NCBI GenBank assembly: GCA_030268105.1 | Contig: BSDZ01000008.1 | Coordinates: 5,332,001-5,396,000 of the forward strand | Origin: Volvox africanus | Lineage: Eukaryota > Chlorophyta > Chlorophyceae > Chlamydomonadales > Volvocaceae | Direction of reading: 5' to 3' | DNA length: 64,000 nucleotides | In this document: positions 46,301 to 57,000 of the stretch, one piece after another | Numbering within the stretch: position 1 is the first letter of the stretch | Layout of the letters: each line of letters starts with the position of its first letter | Translations under genes and position numbers: made by a program | The notes under the pieces: model-generated | What the model was told of the DNA's origin: nothing | What the model saw: only the letters and a program-made list of their open reading frames with translations | The model's database searches: none

Positions 46301-48785
46301 AACAAATTCAGCAGCCGCGGTCATACAGGGAGTGACAGCGTTGTCCAGAATGATTGGGTCCAGAATGAAGCGCCTGTAGGTGGCTTGTAAAGCCTAATGT
46401 CAATGCAAACAGTTGGCTTCGTTGGTATTTGTGTATGTTTATCATTAGCTATATGGATCTGGATCCACCTCTTGTCGAAACCGTACCGCAACCGTATTGA
46501 ATTAACCTTCTCAGAACCGGATCCGGATCCGGATCCGGATTCAATCGGCAAGTACGGACAGGGTTTACGTTTTCCACGTGCCCTCGTGCCGGCCTTTCTT
46601 GTTGCACACCTCTGCCCGCAACAGACGAGGTCCGGGACTGGATTGTGCCGGTGAACCGCCGCTACGACCTAGCCACCCTTGTAGCGGCGCTGGAGGAGCT
46701 CTTTCCTAAACCTGACCCATCAAACAAGCGGCAGCAAGATCAGCAAGATCAGCAAGATCAGCAAGAGCAACAGGAACAGCGGGAGGAGCATCGACTACGG
46801 TGCAGTCAGGTATCAACACAACGTGAGGGACATCATGTAGGGGTTGAGTCCAGCCGCCTTGAGCAACAACCATCTCTGCTGCCGGAGCCGGAGCCGGGCG
46901 GCGGTAACATGGCGGGGGGATCGTCGGCGTCTGCTGTGCCGCCAGCCACGGCATCAGCCCGTGAGGCGGGGGGGGAAGTGGTGATGAAAACCCTTATTGC
47001 GGTTTCGGAGCTGGCGGGGACGGCAGGACGATGGCTGCCTCCCTTGAGGCCGACTTCACAGCAGTTGGCGACAACGGCAGCAGGAGCGGATGTGTACGGC
47101 GGGCAGCAGGCTGGCAACGGCACCGCCAGTAACTGCCATAGCAGTAGTAATGACCATATGGGTCAGGAGGGGGCAGCTGGGGTGCGTGGGCCGACGGCAA
47201 GTGCTACAACCAGACACTACAGCTGTAACAGCAGCAGTAGCCCTGCTGGTAGCGGTAGTAGCGGTGGACGCAGCCTGCTAGTGGAGTACACCATGCTTCA
47301 CGGAATTAACGATACACTGGACGACGCGCATCGGTGAGAAAAATAGCAGAATAAAATGGATGTGTGAGGCTTTAGGCTGTTGGACGGTTGGACGGTTGGA
47401 CGATTATGTCAGGGAGACGCGAGGCTGGAGGGATACCTAAAAAGGATCCATCAACAATAAACGATAATAATAAACGATAATAATTATTTAACAGTATAAA
47501 TATTTATTATGATGATTATCAACAAGTAATGCAAAATTTGCAATTGACGAGTCACACCGTGATTGTATGTAAACGTCATTTATGACCTGCGGCACAATTG
47601 GCTGGTCTCGCCGCCCTAGCTACCGCACACCCTAGCCTCCGGAAACCCATAATATTTTACGGTCCGTGTCCAGTTTGGTTGCTTCTTCCAACACACGCAC
47701 GCACGTGTAGTTTTCCCAGGCGGTTATATTTCATCCTCCTCATGGGGGTGGTTCTGGAGCCCCGGGTAGTTCCTTGACGTTTGGTTGCATCCACATGAGC
47801 TGACATCCGTCTTCCTTGTCGACGTTGTCCTCCTCGCCCCTCATCACGCCGACTGATCGTCAATAAAGGCTGGTCGATATGATGTCGCGTGTCAACTGCA
47901 AGATCAACCTGATTGTGTTCAATCCGCACGTCGGCACACGGTTCCAATCATCAACCGATGAAGCCGTGACGGCTTTCCGATCAGCGCTGGTGCAGCGGGG
48001 CCTGGTCTGCACTATTCGGGATAGCAGAGGTGAGAGGCGGATTTACATCCGGCGTGGCCGATGTATGTATGTGCAGCACCCATTATATATGCTGTATAAT
48101 TGCTATCCTCCCTTCTGTTTATATTGTATCATAATAATTTAATTTAACAAGCATACAGAAATATTATTAAAATATGTAGGTATACACACACATGTATATA
48201 TACATGTATATATATATATAGTAGCGGAGTTGACGCCTTAGTTGATTCGGCAGATTCCGCTGGATGCTGGTGGTGGGTGCTGAACCTGGGAAAACCACTG
48301 ATTTCGGAGAAGTCGGCATGGGAGACTGGATGAGGGTGCCCCGAAACACCGGGGAAGGTAGGGACTGCCAGATGAGTGGCCACGGGTGATGTACCCCCCT
48401 ATGCTACACACATATATATGTATCAGAACGGAGTCATAAGTATATATAATAAATATATTTGTGTGTACGTATATACACTTTACTAGTGTAAACATACATG
48501 GCCATTCTTTATTACGGGTGTCTGTTACTAAGCAAGCAACAACGTTAGTCATTAACTATTGGCCGTTACAGGGCGGCCATATTATTACTTCGTTTTCCTG
48601 ATATGTGTGCATGTCCGGGCCCACTGTCAGGAGATGACGAGATGGCGGCCTGTGGTCAGCTGGGTAATGTCGGCCTTGCGTTCCGGCCCTCGCCTATACT
48701 GGAGGCACCGGAGCGCTTCCGTCGCTTCCTACTGCCAGCAGCGACGGGGTCAACGACCGCATCATCGAAGAAACCGGCGGCTTGA
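43303..48785 (+). CDS. RlmN-type radical SAM RNA methyltransferase (9 exons)
   Basis: Dual-specificity adenine-C2 methyltransferase family (23S rRNA A2503 / tRNA A37 in bacteria); an algal nuclear copy most likely serves the plastid or mitochondrion. Exons: 43303-43450, 43856-43997, 44280-44466, 44760-44880, 45136-45263, 45847-45940, 46625-47333, 47869-48029, 48631-48785, summing to 1845 nt (614 aa) with every phase consistent. Motifs: N-terminal RALQLWRWMY; TICVSSQVGCAMNCQFC, which contains the cluster CX3CX2C and the equivalent of E. coli Cys118; FMGMGEPLHN; ITISTVGLVPE; IALSLHATT; DWIVPVNRRYDL; VEYTMLHGINDT; KINLIVFNPH; and DEMAACGQLG with the equivalent of Cys355. Both catalytic cysteines are present, so the enzyme should be active. 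Exon 7 carries an insertion of about 185 residues rich in Gln, Ala, Gly and Ser between LEELFP and RSLLVEY. No clear transit peptide is visible; an extra 5' exon is possible, because the frame is open upstream of the chosen Met. Confidence 0.93.
43693..43820. repeat. (TATAT/ATTAT)n pentanucleotide array
   Basis: About 25 nearly perfect copies of the 5-bp unit ATTAT in intron 1 of the RlmN gene, ending 36 nt before the exon 2 acceptor. Because the unit is 5 bp it reads as Tyr-Ile-Ile-Leu-Tyr repeats in every frame; these are not coding. Confidence 0.95.
43998..44190. repeat. G-rich GGGTGAGGGGA / GGGAGGGA repeat at an exon-intron border
   Basis: Starts exactly at the donor of RlmN exon 2 (GTGAGTGGGGTGAGGGG) and runs for about 190 nt. 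It offers many alternative GTGAG donors in tandem, and the transcribed strand would be G-quadruplex-prone RNA. Confidence 0.85.
44920..44992. repeat. Inverted telomere-like motifs (TTTAGGG / CCCTAAA) in an intron
   Basis: In RlmN intron 4 (44881-45135) GGGTTTAGGGGTTTT is followed by GGTTTTAGGCCCTAAACCCT and then AAAACCCTAAGCCTAAAACCC. G-strand and C-strand telomere-like words thus face each other and could form a hairpin. Both 7- and 8-nt unit lengths occur. Confidence 0.65.
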
Positions 48786-49050
48786 AGGACGACGACGATG
48801 ACGACGACGACGACGACGAGGACGAGGACAAAATGACGAGGACGACGAGGACGAGGACGAGGACGAGGACGATGATGATGATGATGATAATGATGATGGC
48901 TACAAACACACTAGCTTGTTGACGGAGGCAGAGTTAGAGAAGCCATTGCCGGAGGAGGTGTTCTCCGAAGTGGACGCCTGGTCGGGGCTTGCTGGTCGAG
49001 GCACACAGCCGCCAGGCACGCAGCCAGCCAGCAGTCAACCATGCAGATAG
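48786..49050 (+). repeat. GAC/GAG/GAT trinucleotide tract followed by an acidic open frame
   Basis: Immediately after the RlmN stop (TGA 48783-48785) comes a GAC/GAG/GAT tract to about 48896. In one frame it reads poly-Asp/Glu, and after a one-base change of frame near 48834 it continues as DDGYKHTSLLTEAELEKPLP and then EEVFSEVDAW to a stop near 49050. The tract itself is a microsatellite in the predicted 3' UTR. The non-repetitive acidic frame beyond it looks coding-like and could be an alternative or lost C-terminus. Confidence 0.45.
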
Positions 49051-52008
49051 TATACCGCTTTCGAACGGGGTGAGATGGGGTGAGAAGAGACAGAGAAAGC
49101 AATCATGATTCCGAAAGCAGGTTCTGAACGCTCTCGAAAATACTTTCTTTTTGATGCGTTATGTGGTTTGTTCTGCAATGGCAGCCGCCTTCTTCCCCTG
49201 TCCGGTCCGGTCGGCATGATTGCCATGATTGTGTGATTGCTCACTATGCTGTGGACGCAAATGGACGTGACAATGCGCGGTCACGCGCGTGCCGGGGACG
49301 TGTCCAGTCAAGCTCCAGCGACAGTGCCAGCGCCGGGGAATAATGGGGAGTAATGAAGAGAATAATGAAGAGATCGGGATGAGCAAGTGGTGTCGCGTGC
49401 GCTGCACCACATACTGCCAAGAGAGAAGCATTAGCTCGAACAACAGCACGCGGATAAGGGTAGGAGGAAAGCGACAATTACGGCTGCCTTAAACCTAATC
49501 CAGCAATCCATCCTCCCCGAATATAATAGCAGCGTCAGTGCTGACCGCATGTACGGTTACTGGTTTCTCCAGGTCCCGTGTTTTTCACACACTCCATTTC
49601 CCGCCGCCCGCGCCATCACCCGCGCTGCACAATCACACAGCTACGGTACGTTCCGCCACAGTCCCCGCCCTCCCCAGGGCGCCCTCCGATCCAGGGGCCC
49701 CTCTCGCTCGTCCTGGGCTCACCTATACCTTCTCCTTTCGCAGCGGGTCGTAAATGCTGGAGGCCAGCTTGGGATGCATTGAGCGCAGACGGCATAGACG
49801 AAATAGACGTAGTTCATGGGTGTTGACCGTCTGACAGTCCATTTGGAGCTGACGGCGGCGGTGGCGGTGAAGGCGGAGGCGGAGGCGGGATGACGGCGGT
49901 GAGGATGCAGCGGCGGTGACGGTGCCTGAAGAAAATAACAACTATAAATACAAAAATGCATTTAAGTGGATATACGAAAAAGTTGTAGTTCTAGAAGAAA
50001 CAACTTACCACATAGGTGGGCTGGGGAACAACACTGATACTGCTGGCGGAGCTGACGGCGGCTGGGTGGCGGCGGTGGTGACGGTGCCTAGGGGAGGGGA
50101 GGGACAGGGGCGGGGAAGGGGCCAGGCCTTCCAGGCTATGCCGTAGGTGCCGGCTACAGGCCGGCAGACACTCGGCAGCCAACAAACAGGCTACGAAGCG
50201 CCGGACGCCTGAGGCCAGCTGCCGGTGTTGATGGGACACCGCATACAGGGTTCCAGTAGGGTTACAGTAGCTCACGGCTGGGCCTCATCGCGGCACTGCT
50301 GCGGCGTCAGGGGTGGCGGCGGCAGCAGCCAGTGGCACCGGCTCCAGAATGAACCCTCGTGGTAGTGGAAGGACAGCTCAGGCCATAGATGAACGCAGCC
50401 CTCAATTGCCGCCACCGCCCCAAGCGATACGATTGTCGATTAACTCGTGCGCAGGTCACGAATATCTAGTGTTAAGGCGGAACTATGTCGGTGCACGTGC
50501 AAACACGCTTCAGGGCTGCGCTGCAAATGTGGCGGGGCGATCGAGCAACCCGGGGGGCAGCGCGGCTTGGGTACAGCAGCGCACGGGAATCAGCCAGCTG
50601 CTTTCTCGACTTTCGGTGCGCATACCGCGAACGAGGGATCGCTTATGGGGATGAATATTGAGGACATCGGTTGCAGATTGAATGACACATCTGGGCGGCG
50701 TCACGTATCAATGCAGGCTCACGACGGGTGACGATACGGCCCCCAGTACCCGGTACCCGGTACCCGGTAGAATGCTGTATTGCCAGCCGCAATCACGGTG
50801 GCAGCAATGCTGCACTGGGCAATACCGTCCCTACATTTTCACAGAAGTCTTTACATCTGTACGGAAGTCTTTCATGGTTGACTACTTAAGATCAGATCAA
50901 TGAAAGATAGGGCTGGCCATGTACGACTTTCGATGAAATGTATTCTCAAGGACTTTATTACGATGACAGTGACTACAAAAAATAACAAAAAATACTTTCA
51001 TGATGTTGATACTTTTCCCAGTGGGGCTGTGAGAATCGGCTCCCTCGCTCCAGGCGTTCTGCGGACGTGCCAGATGATGAATCGCGGAGGCCGGGGAGGG
51101 TTGAATGTGTGTGCCATCTCAATAAGGCCCCACTCGCGTTGATTGCTGGGCGGGCTGTTTGAGGCAAATGACACAACCTGGAGTCCCAGCGGCGCGGACA
51201 CAGTAAAGGTTCACACGGTAATGTACGATGACCGTACGATGATAGCCGTAACGCAAACACCACGACGACGGTTACAGTCATGGTACGGCTAGGGCCAATG
51301 TCATCGGTCATGACGATGGCCAGCAGTCAGTCGCGGTTATGGCGTTTCCACGCTCTTAAAGTTTGTGAAACGGGCGCCTGGAGCTCAGGAGGATATCAGG
51401 CTATACAACTCACACCTACTCACAACTTAATCGGATGGATTCATATCTTAGGCGCCTAACTAAGCCATAGGCCTTCCCTATCCCCCCCTATTCCCGGGTC
51501 CAAACCAATGAAGACATATCAAGATTCCCAATAATGACACCAACCTCTGCCCTGAGCCTCCTCGTCAGGAGATTGTTTATCCTACTGGCTCGTCCAATCC
51601 ACAGGGAGGGAGCCGTACCATATGCCGTACTCCCGTACATCCACAGTCTGGGCCGTAGCCAAGGACGCAACCCAACGCAATGAGAGCAATCACTCCTGTC
51701 GGTCCCTTTCAGTGTCGAGAATCTTCAGGGGCCTACCAAAGATCTGTCACATCATTTGCATCAGTCAGAAGCTCGTCCATAACACCAATGGACAACCTAC
51801 GACCAAAACACACACACGCACACACACACGAACCCTTTCTACACCTTCTCCACCCTCCCCCCAAACCACCTCTGGTGCTGTGCGTTCCCTAGGTTGTGGC
51901 ACCCTCTACCCTTTCTCCATACGGCCCAGATCCGCTAACCCCACGCAAGCCACCATGAACCACCAGATCACGGAACTGGTGTCTACGGGTCATGTTTCTT
52001 GAGCGCCG
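49051..52008. other. Convergent spacer (RlmN 3' side / MYND 3' side)
   Basis: No supported gene. Contains GGCGGT/GGCGGA microsatellites at about 49850-49925 and 50040-50090, and an ACACAC-rich stretch near 51810-51830. Frames such as 50313-50654 (+) and 50682-50903 (+) have no family motif. The right end probably includes the 3' UTR of the MYND gene. Confidence 0.4.
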
Positions 52009-54062
52009 TCATCGCCGAGTGGCGAGGGACTTGCGGCCAAAAGAACTGCGAGCTGCACTCACGGCGGCGGCGGCGCCGACTGAGTCCGCCACCGCGGTAA
52101 AGCCCGCGGCCGTCTGTGCGGCTACAGCTGCCGCGGCATCAGTTGCAGGGGCGCCCCGTACTTGCACCGTGGATTCATTCTTCCGCGATCTCATCTTGCA
52201 GATCTGATGATGACCCCCCATCCAGTCCAACATCTGGCAAGTCGAACTACAGTAGCTGACTCGCTCACATCGGCAGATCAGGGCCCTTCCCTGGAGTACT
52301 TCGCTGGCACCAGCCAGAGAAGTACAGCTCGTGTACGAGCAGCCTGCCATCAGCACCGCCGCCGAGGGGACGGCGGCGGCCGCCGTCGGTGACGCGGCAC
52401 GGCCGCCGCCGCCACCGCCACCGCTGCTACCGACCGACATCGCACGCGCCGCTTCTGCAGCGGTGAGGATCAGCTTCGGCGGCATCGCCTCCGCGATATA
52501 GCCGCCGCCGTCGCTGCTGCTTGGCCTTCCTCTCCCTGCTTTGGCTGCCGCCGCGCCAGCAGGGCCGGATGCGCCGCTGCCGCCGCCGCGAAGGAACGAC
52601 GCGAGGAGCACAGCCGCCGACGGCTCGCCCCCTTTGAGCGATGGCTCGTTGGACGGCGGCGCCGGCGCCGGCACCGGCACATCCCCAAGCAGCCGCCGCG
52701 GCGGATGACCCAGCGGACTGCCCTCTAAGACGCTCTCCGCCAACTGCAGCTCCTTCCAGGCCTCTGATAAACTGAAAACTTGCTCCAGAAGCATCGCAGC
52801 TTCGTGCCACGCTGGTATTTTTTCAGCTAATGACTGTGATTTGGCGCCGGTGGCAGCGGCGGCGGCTTCGGCGGATGGCTGTTGGTCTCCCATGTGCCCA
52901 TCTCCCTGCTGGTGAGAAGTAAGAAGCTGCTCGGGTTCCGGTTGCCCTCCCTGTTGCTGCTGTTGTAGCGTCGAGTCTTCCTGGTGCCCCGAAACTGACG
53001 GCGGCGCCGGCGGCGACTGGGCCGTATCGTTAGTCGAAGTGCGGACATCGACGGTGGAACTTTCTGTCACCCTGGCACCCGCCGTTGCAACCGTATCTTC
53101 AGCTGCAACTTGCTCCGAAACCACCTCACCACCAATACCGCTGCCGCTGGGCCTGCTACCAGGTGATGTGTGCCCCCGTTCCCCGCCCTCCACGGCTGCC
53201 GTCGCTGCTTCCACCGTGCCATCCTGCGTTATCCCCGGCGCGCCGTCAGATACAGGAGTCGTCGTACCGCCCTGAGAAACATTAACATTCGTGCCGCTGC
53301 TGCTGCCGCCGCTGAGCCTCGAGGTGGCGGGGGCGGCAACGGCGGCGGTGGCACCGCCGCCGCCGTCTTGTGTTCCGCTAAGCAGCTCCGTCCCCGTACT
53401 GCTGCTGAACCGTCCGGCACCGCCATCGTAGGTGCCCTGCACGCTCATACGGCTGGCAGCAGTGACGGAGCTGGCGGAGCCGACGCCATCCTGAGTGGCG
53501 GCCCGGCTGCTGCTGTCCGGTACGGCAGCGACAACATATCCGTCTTCGTTAGCACGGCCATCAGCCGATGTCTTAATACCCGCCTCCGTCAAGCCGTCCA
53601 GCACCTGTGACTGCTGTTCTGGTGGCGGCGGCGGCGGCGGCGAGGACGTCAGCTCCCCCGGGTCGGGGGTCCGGGGCCGCTGCAACTCTCGCAGCACGCG
53701 AAGCAGCTCCTCCTTGCGCTCCGCCGGCAACCCAAAGACCTCAGCCGGCCACGGTGCGCCGGCGCCCCGGTGTACGGCAAGTATGACATGAAGCAAGTCC
53801 CACAAGCCCGTCGTAGCACTGGATAGTGCTGCCAACTGCTCGGTCGACAGGGCGCTACCGGCTGGTGGCGGCACTGGTGGCGGCAGCGGCGGCGGCTGTG
53901 CCGCCGCTGCCGCCAATGGAGGCGTCATACCGCCATCAGCACCGCCGCCGCCGCGGCGGCGGCTTCCACGGCTGGAACTGAAGCTGTAATTGCTGCACTC
54001 CGTTGCGGTGTCGTTGGTTTCGGAAAAGGGCGACTTATCTGCCCAGGAGAGACCCGTGGGCT

Positions 54063-54095
<33 letters not shown>

Positions 54096-57000
54096 CCAGG
54101 GAAATGAGTTCACTAGTGGCCAGCTGCATGAAGAGGCTGGTGAAAACGCGCCAAGCGGCGGGGACTGTTGTGTGCAGGGCGCTGGAGGCGATGGCACGAG
54201 CAACGTACGGCACGGCGGCAGCCACCGCCGCCGCCGCACGGGCGGCCTGCTCGGGGTCAATCGGGATGCTGGCACAGCTGGCCCGCCGCGACGCCGCCGC
54301 CGCTGATGGTGCACCGGTAGACTCCTTTTCGAATTCGTCCGTGTCGTACAGATGCTGTTCGTCGGCGGGTAATCTCAATTTTCTTCCGCCGCCGTCAGCT
54401 GGGCTGTCTAGATCCTCTGAGACATCACCTTTCCGTTTCCGCTGCTGCTGCACCTGACTAGGGTACGACGATATAGCGGAGGACAGCTCCGAAACCTCAA
54501 GGATTGGTTCTAAGCCAAATGCATACGGAGGCCGCACCGCGGCAGGCAAGCCGTTACCGTACGATGAATCCAAGGCCGTATCCTTCACGTCCCCTGCCGA
54601 CGCCTCCGACGCCGTCAAGCCAGAAGCCTCCGCTGACGCGGCGGCGGCGGCGGCCTCGTTGCCGTGCTCCGCTGGCGATGTCGTTGCATCTGCTTCATCA
54701 TTACAGCGTCCGTGCCCCAGCACCGCCAGCTCATGTGCGGGCAGTAGCTGGGCCACCAAACGGCCGGGGAAGGCGCATAGTACGGCACATACCGCAGCGA
54801 CGGGCTCCAGGCCCACCGCCATGCCGCCGCCAGCCGCCAGCTGTTGTGAACAAACTGTCAGGCACTTTCGTACGGATAACAAAGCGCTGTGAACCGCGTG
54901 AAGTACAGGTGCGTAGGTGGCGCCGATGGCGGTAGCGACCATGGCGTGAGAGGCGGCGGCGAGGGCGACAGGGGAGTGGTGCGGGGGGGCTGCCGTCGCG
55001 GCAGCGGCGTGCAAAGCTCGTGGTGCGTGTGCATCCGCAACAGCAGATGCGCAACAGGCAGCGAGGCTAGCCAGCTTGTCCAGCGTCTGGAAGGATAACG
55101 CGGAGGAGGACCGGCCGCGGAGGGTCCGATGTAAGGGTCACAAGAAGAAGAGGAAGAAGATGATGAAGATGATAGTGGAGGAGGAACAAGCAGGAGCAGC
55201 GAATAAACTACCTCACCTCACCTCACCTCACCTCACCTCACCTCACCTCACTTCACCTCACCTCACCTCACCTCACCTCACCTCACCTCACCTCACCTCA
55301 CCTCACGATCATCCAAATCGTCAACATACATATGTGTATTTATTAACATTAAAAGACTAGCCATAGTCGAGAGGAAAGCCACTGGTGGCGGATGCCCAGA
55401 ATGGAGTGTACTCCTGCATTCGCCCTCATTCCCACGCCACCCCACCCCACCCCACCCCACCCCACCCCAAGCCACCCCTGGAATCAGGTCAGTTGGTCCA
55501 GTGAGCCCAACCCCTATCCCGCCCACCTGCTCCAACAGCTCGGCATGACGCCGGTGCTCCTCCCGCAGCCGAAGCCCAGGGCGCAAAAGACCGGCCCGCA
55601 GCAGCGTCGCCACGATGCCTTGGTGATGTGCGACTAAAAACCTCACACTCGCCTCACAGATCCCCACTGACACTCTCAACCGTGCTGCGTCACGCGCCGC
55701 CGCCGTCAGCCGTACCGCCGCCGCGCGCGCTACCGCCGCCGCTGCACGTGATAGCCCTCGTGCACTGTCGGCTCCGGCGTCGCCACCGCCAGTCCGCTGC
55801 CAGGCGTCGTACTCTTCATCCGTGAACTCCTCATCGGGACGAGCTAAGGCGCGCTCGAGCTGCGCCGCCTCCGCCTCCACCACCGCGAGCTCTGCTGCCT
55901 CGGTCTCTCGCTCCGAAGCCACGAGCTCCAAGGAACGCTGGCGCTCTGCTTCTGCCATCCAGGCCAGGCAAGCCTCCGAAACCGCCACCAATGGAGTGGA
56001 TACGTCTGGGTTACCGGTACGGGCGAGCATACCCTGAGTACGGAATGGATGGAGGGGGGGTCTGAGATGTGGTCAGAGGAATATTTGATGAGACCTTACG
56101 GCTATCAATATAACTAATAACGGGAAACGCACATCATATCCAAATGGCGGGTGCTGGAGGTTGAAAGAATCGGATCACGTAAGTTTACTTTGGGAATGAT
56201 ACGTAACCGTATACAATTCAGTCAGTTGTTGGTTGTCGGTTGCTGGTCCTTGGGACACGTTCACACCATATTCACACCTTGTTACTTATTCGGGGGCGCA
56301 AGTACCAATTCAAACGAGGATTCGTAACCAAAAATTTTCATGGTATTGTATCATTGTACGACGAAACACTACGGCGTGTGTGTGTGTGTGTGTTTCATGA
56401 ACGAGTGAGTTAAAGTGCTCCCCCACCACACATCACTCCTAGGGAGCGACGCCGCAGTTCCTGCCGCCGCTTACGATTTCTGATGACATCTCGAGCGACC
56501 CATGGGTTCAATGAACTGAACCCCATTCTTAATTTTTGGACCTTGGATCATTTACTTGGATCTTGGATCCAAGGGAAGGTGAGCCATCACCCGCGGAACC
56601 TCCCCCACCTGCGAGGCCGCAAGGGCCGCCGCCAGCAGCGCCGCCAGCTGCTCGTGCAATGTCGTACGTTCGGGCTCCGAGCACAGTTGGTGCGCCACCG
56701 TCAGGTTGCGGACCAAAGTCGCAAGCAAGTCTGCAAGATCCTCTTCAGGAGCGTCCGCGTCGCCGCCGGCGCCGACGTCACCGGCATGGCCGCCGGCAGT
56801 ACGGCCGCTTCGGCCACTGCGCGTCCGCGGCGGCGATCCACTCCTGCCGGCGGTGTTGGGCGGATATAAATATCCTCCGTCACTCTGGCTGGTCGCCACC
56901 GTACTGGCGGCGCGGCACACCGCCGCGGCGGAGACGAGCTGCAGCAGCGCACGGCTAGCACTCGGCACATGTCCCGACGGCGTGGCGGGCCGGCCGGCAG

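Noticed and set aside
48694..48909. Minus-strand frame with poly-Ile/Val/Leu and poly-Ser
   Set aside because: Antisense translation of the GAC/GAT trinucleotide tract; hydrophobic only because of the repeat.
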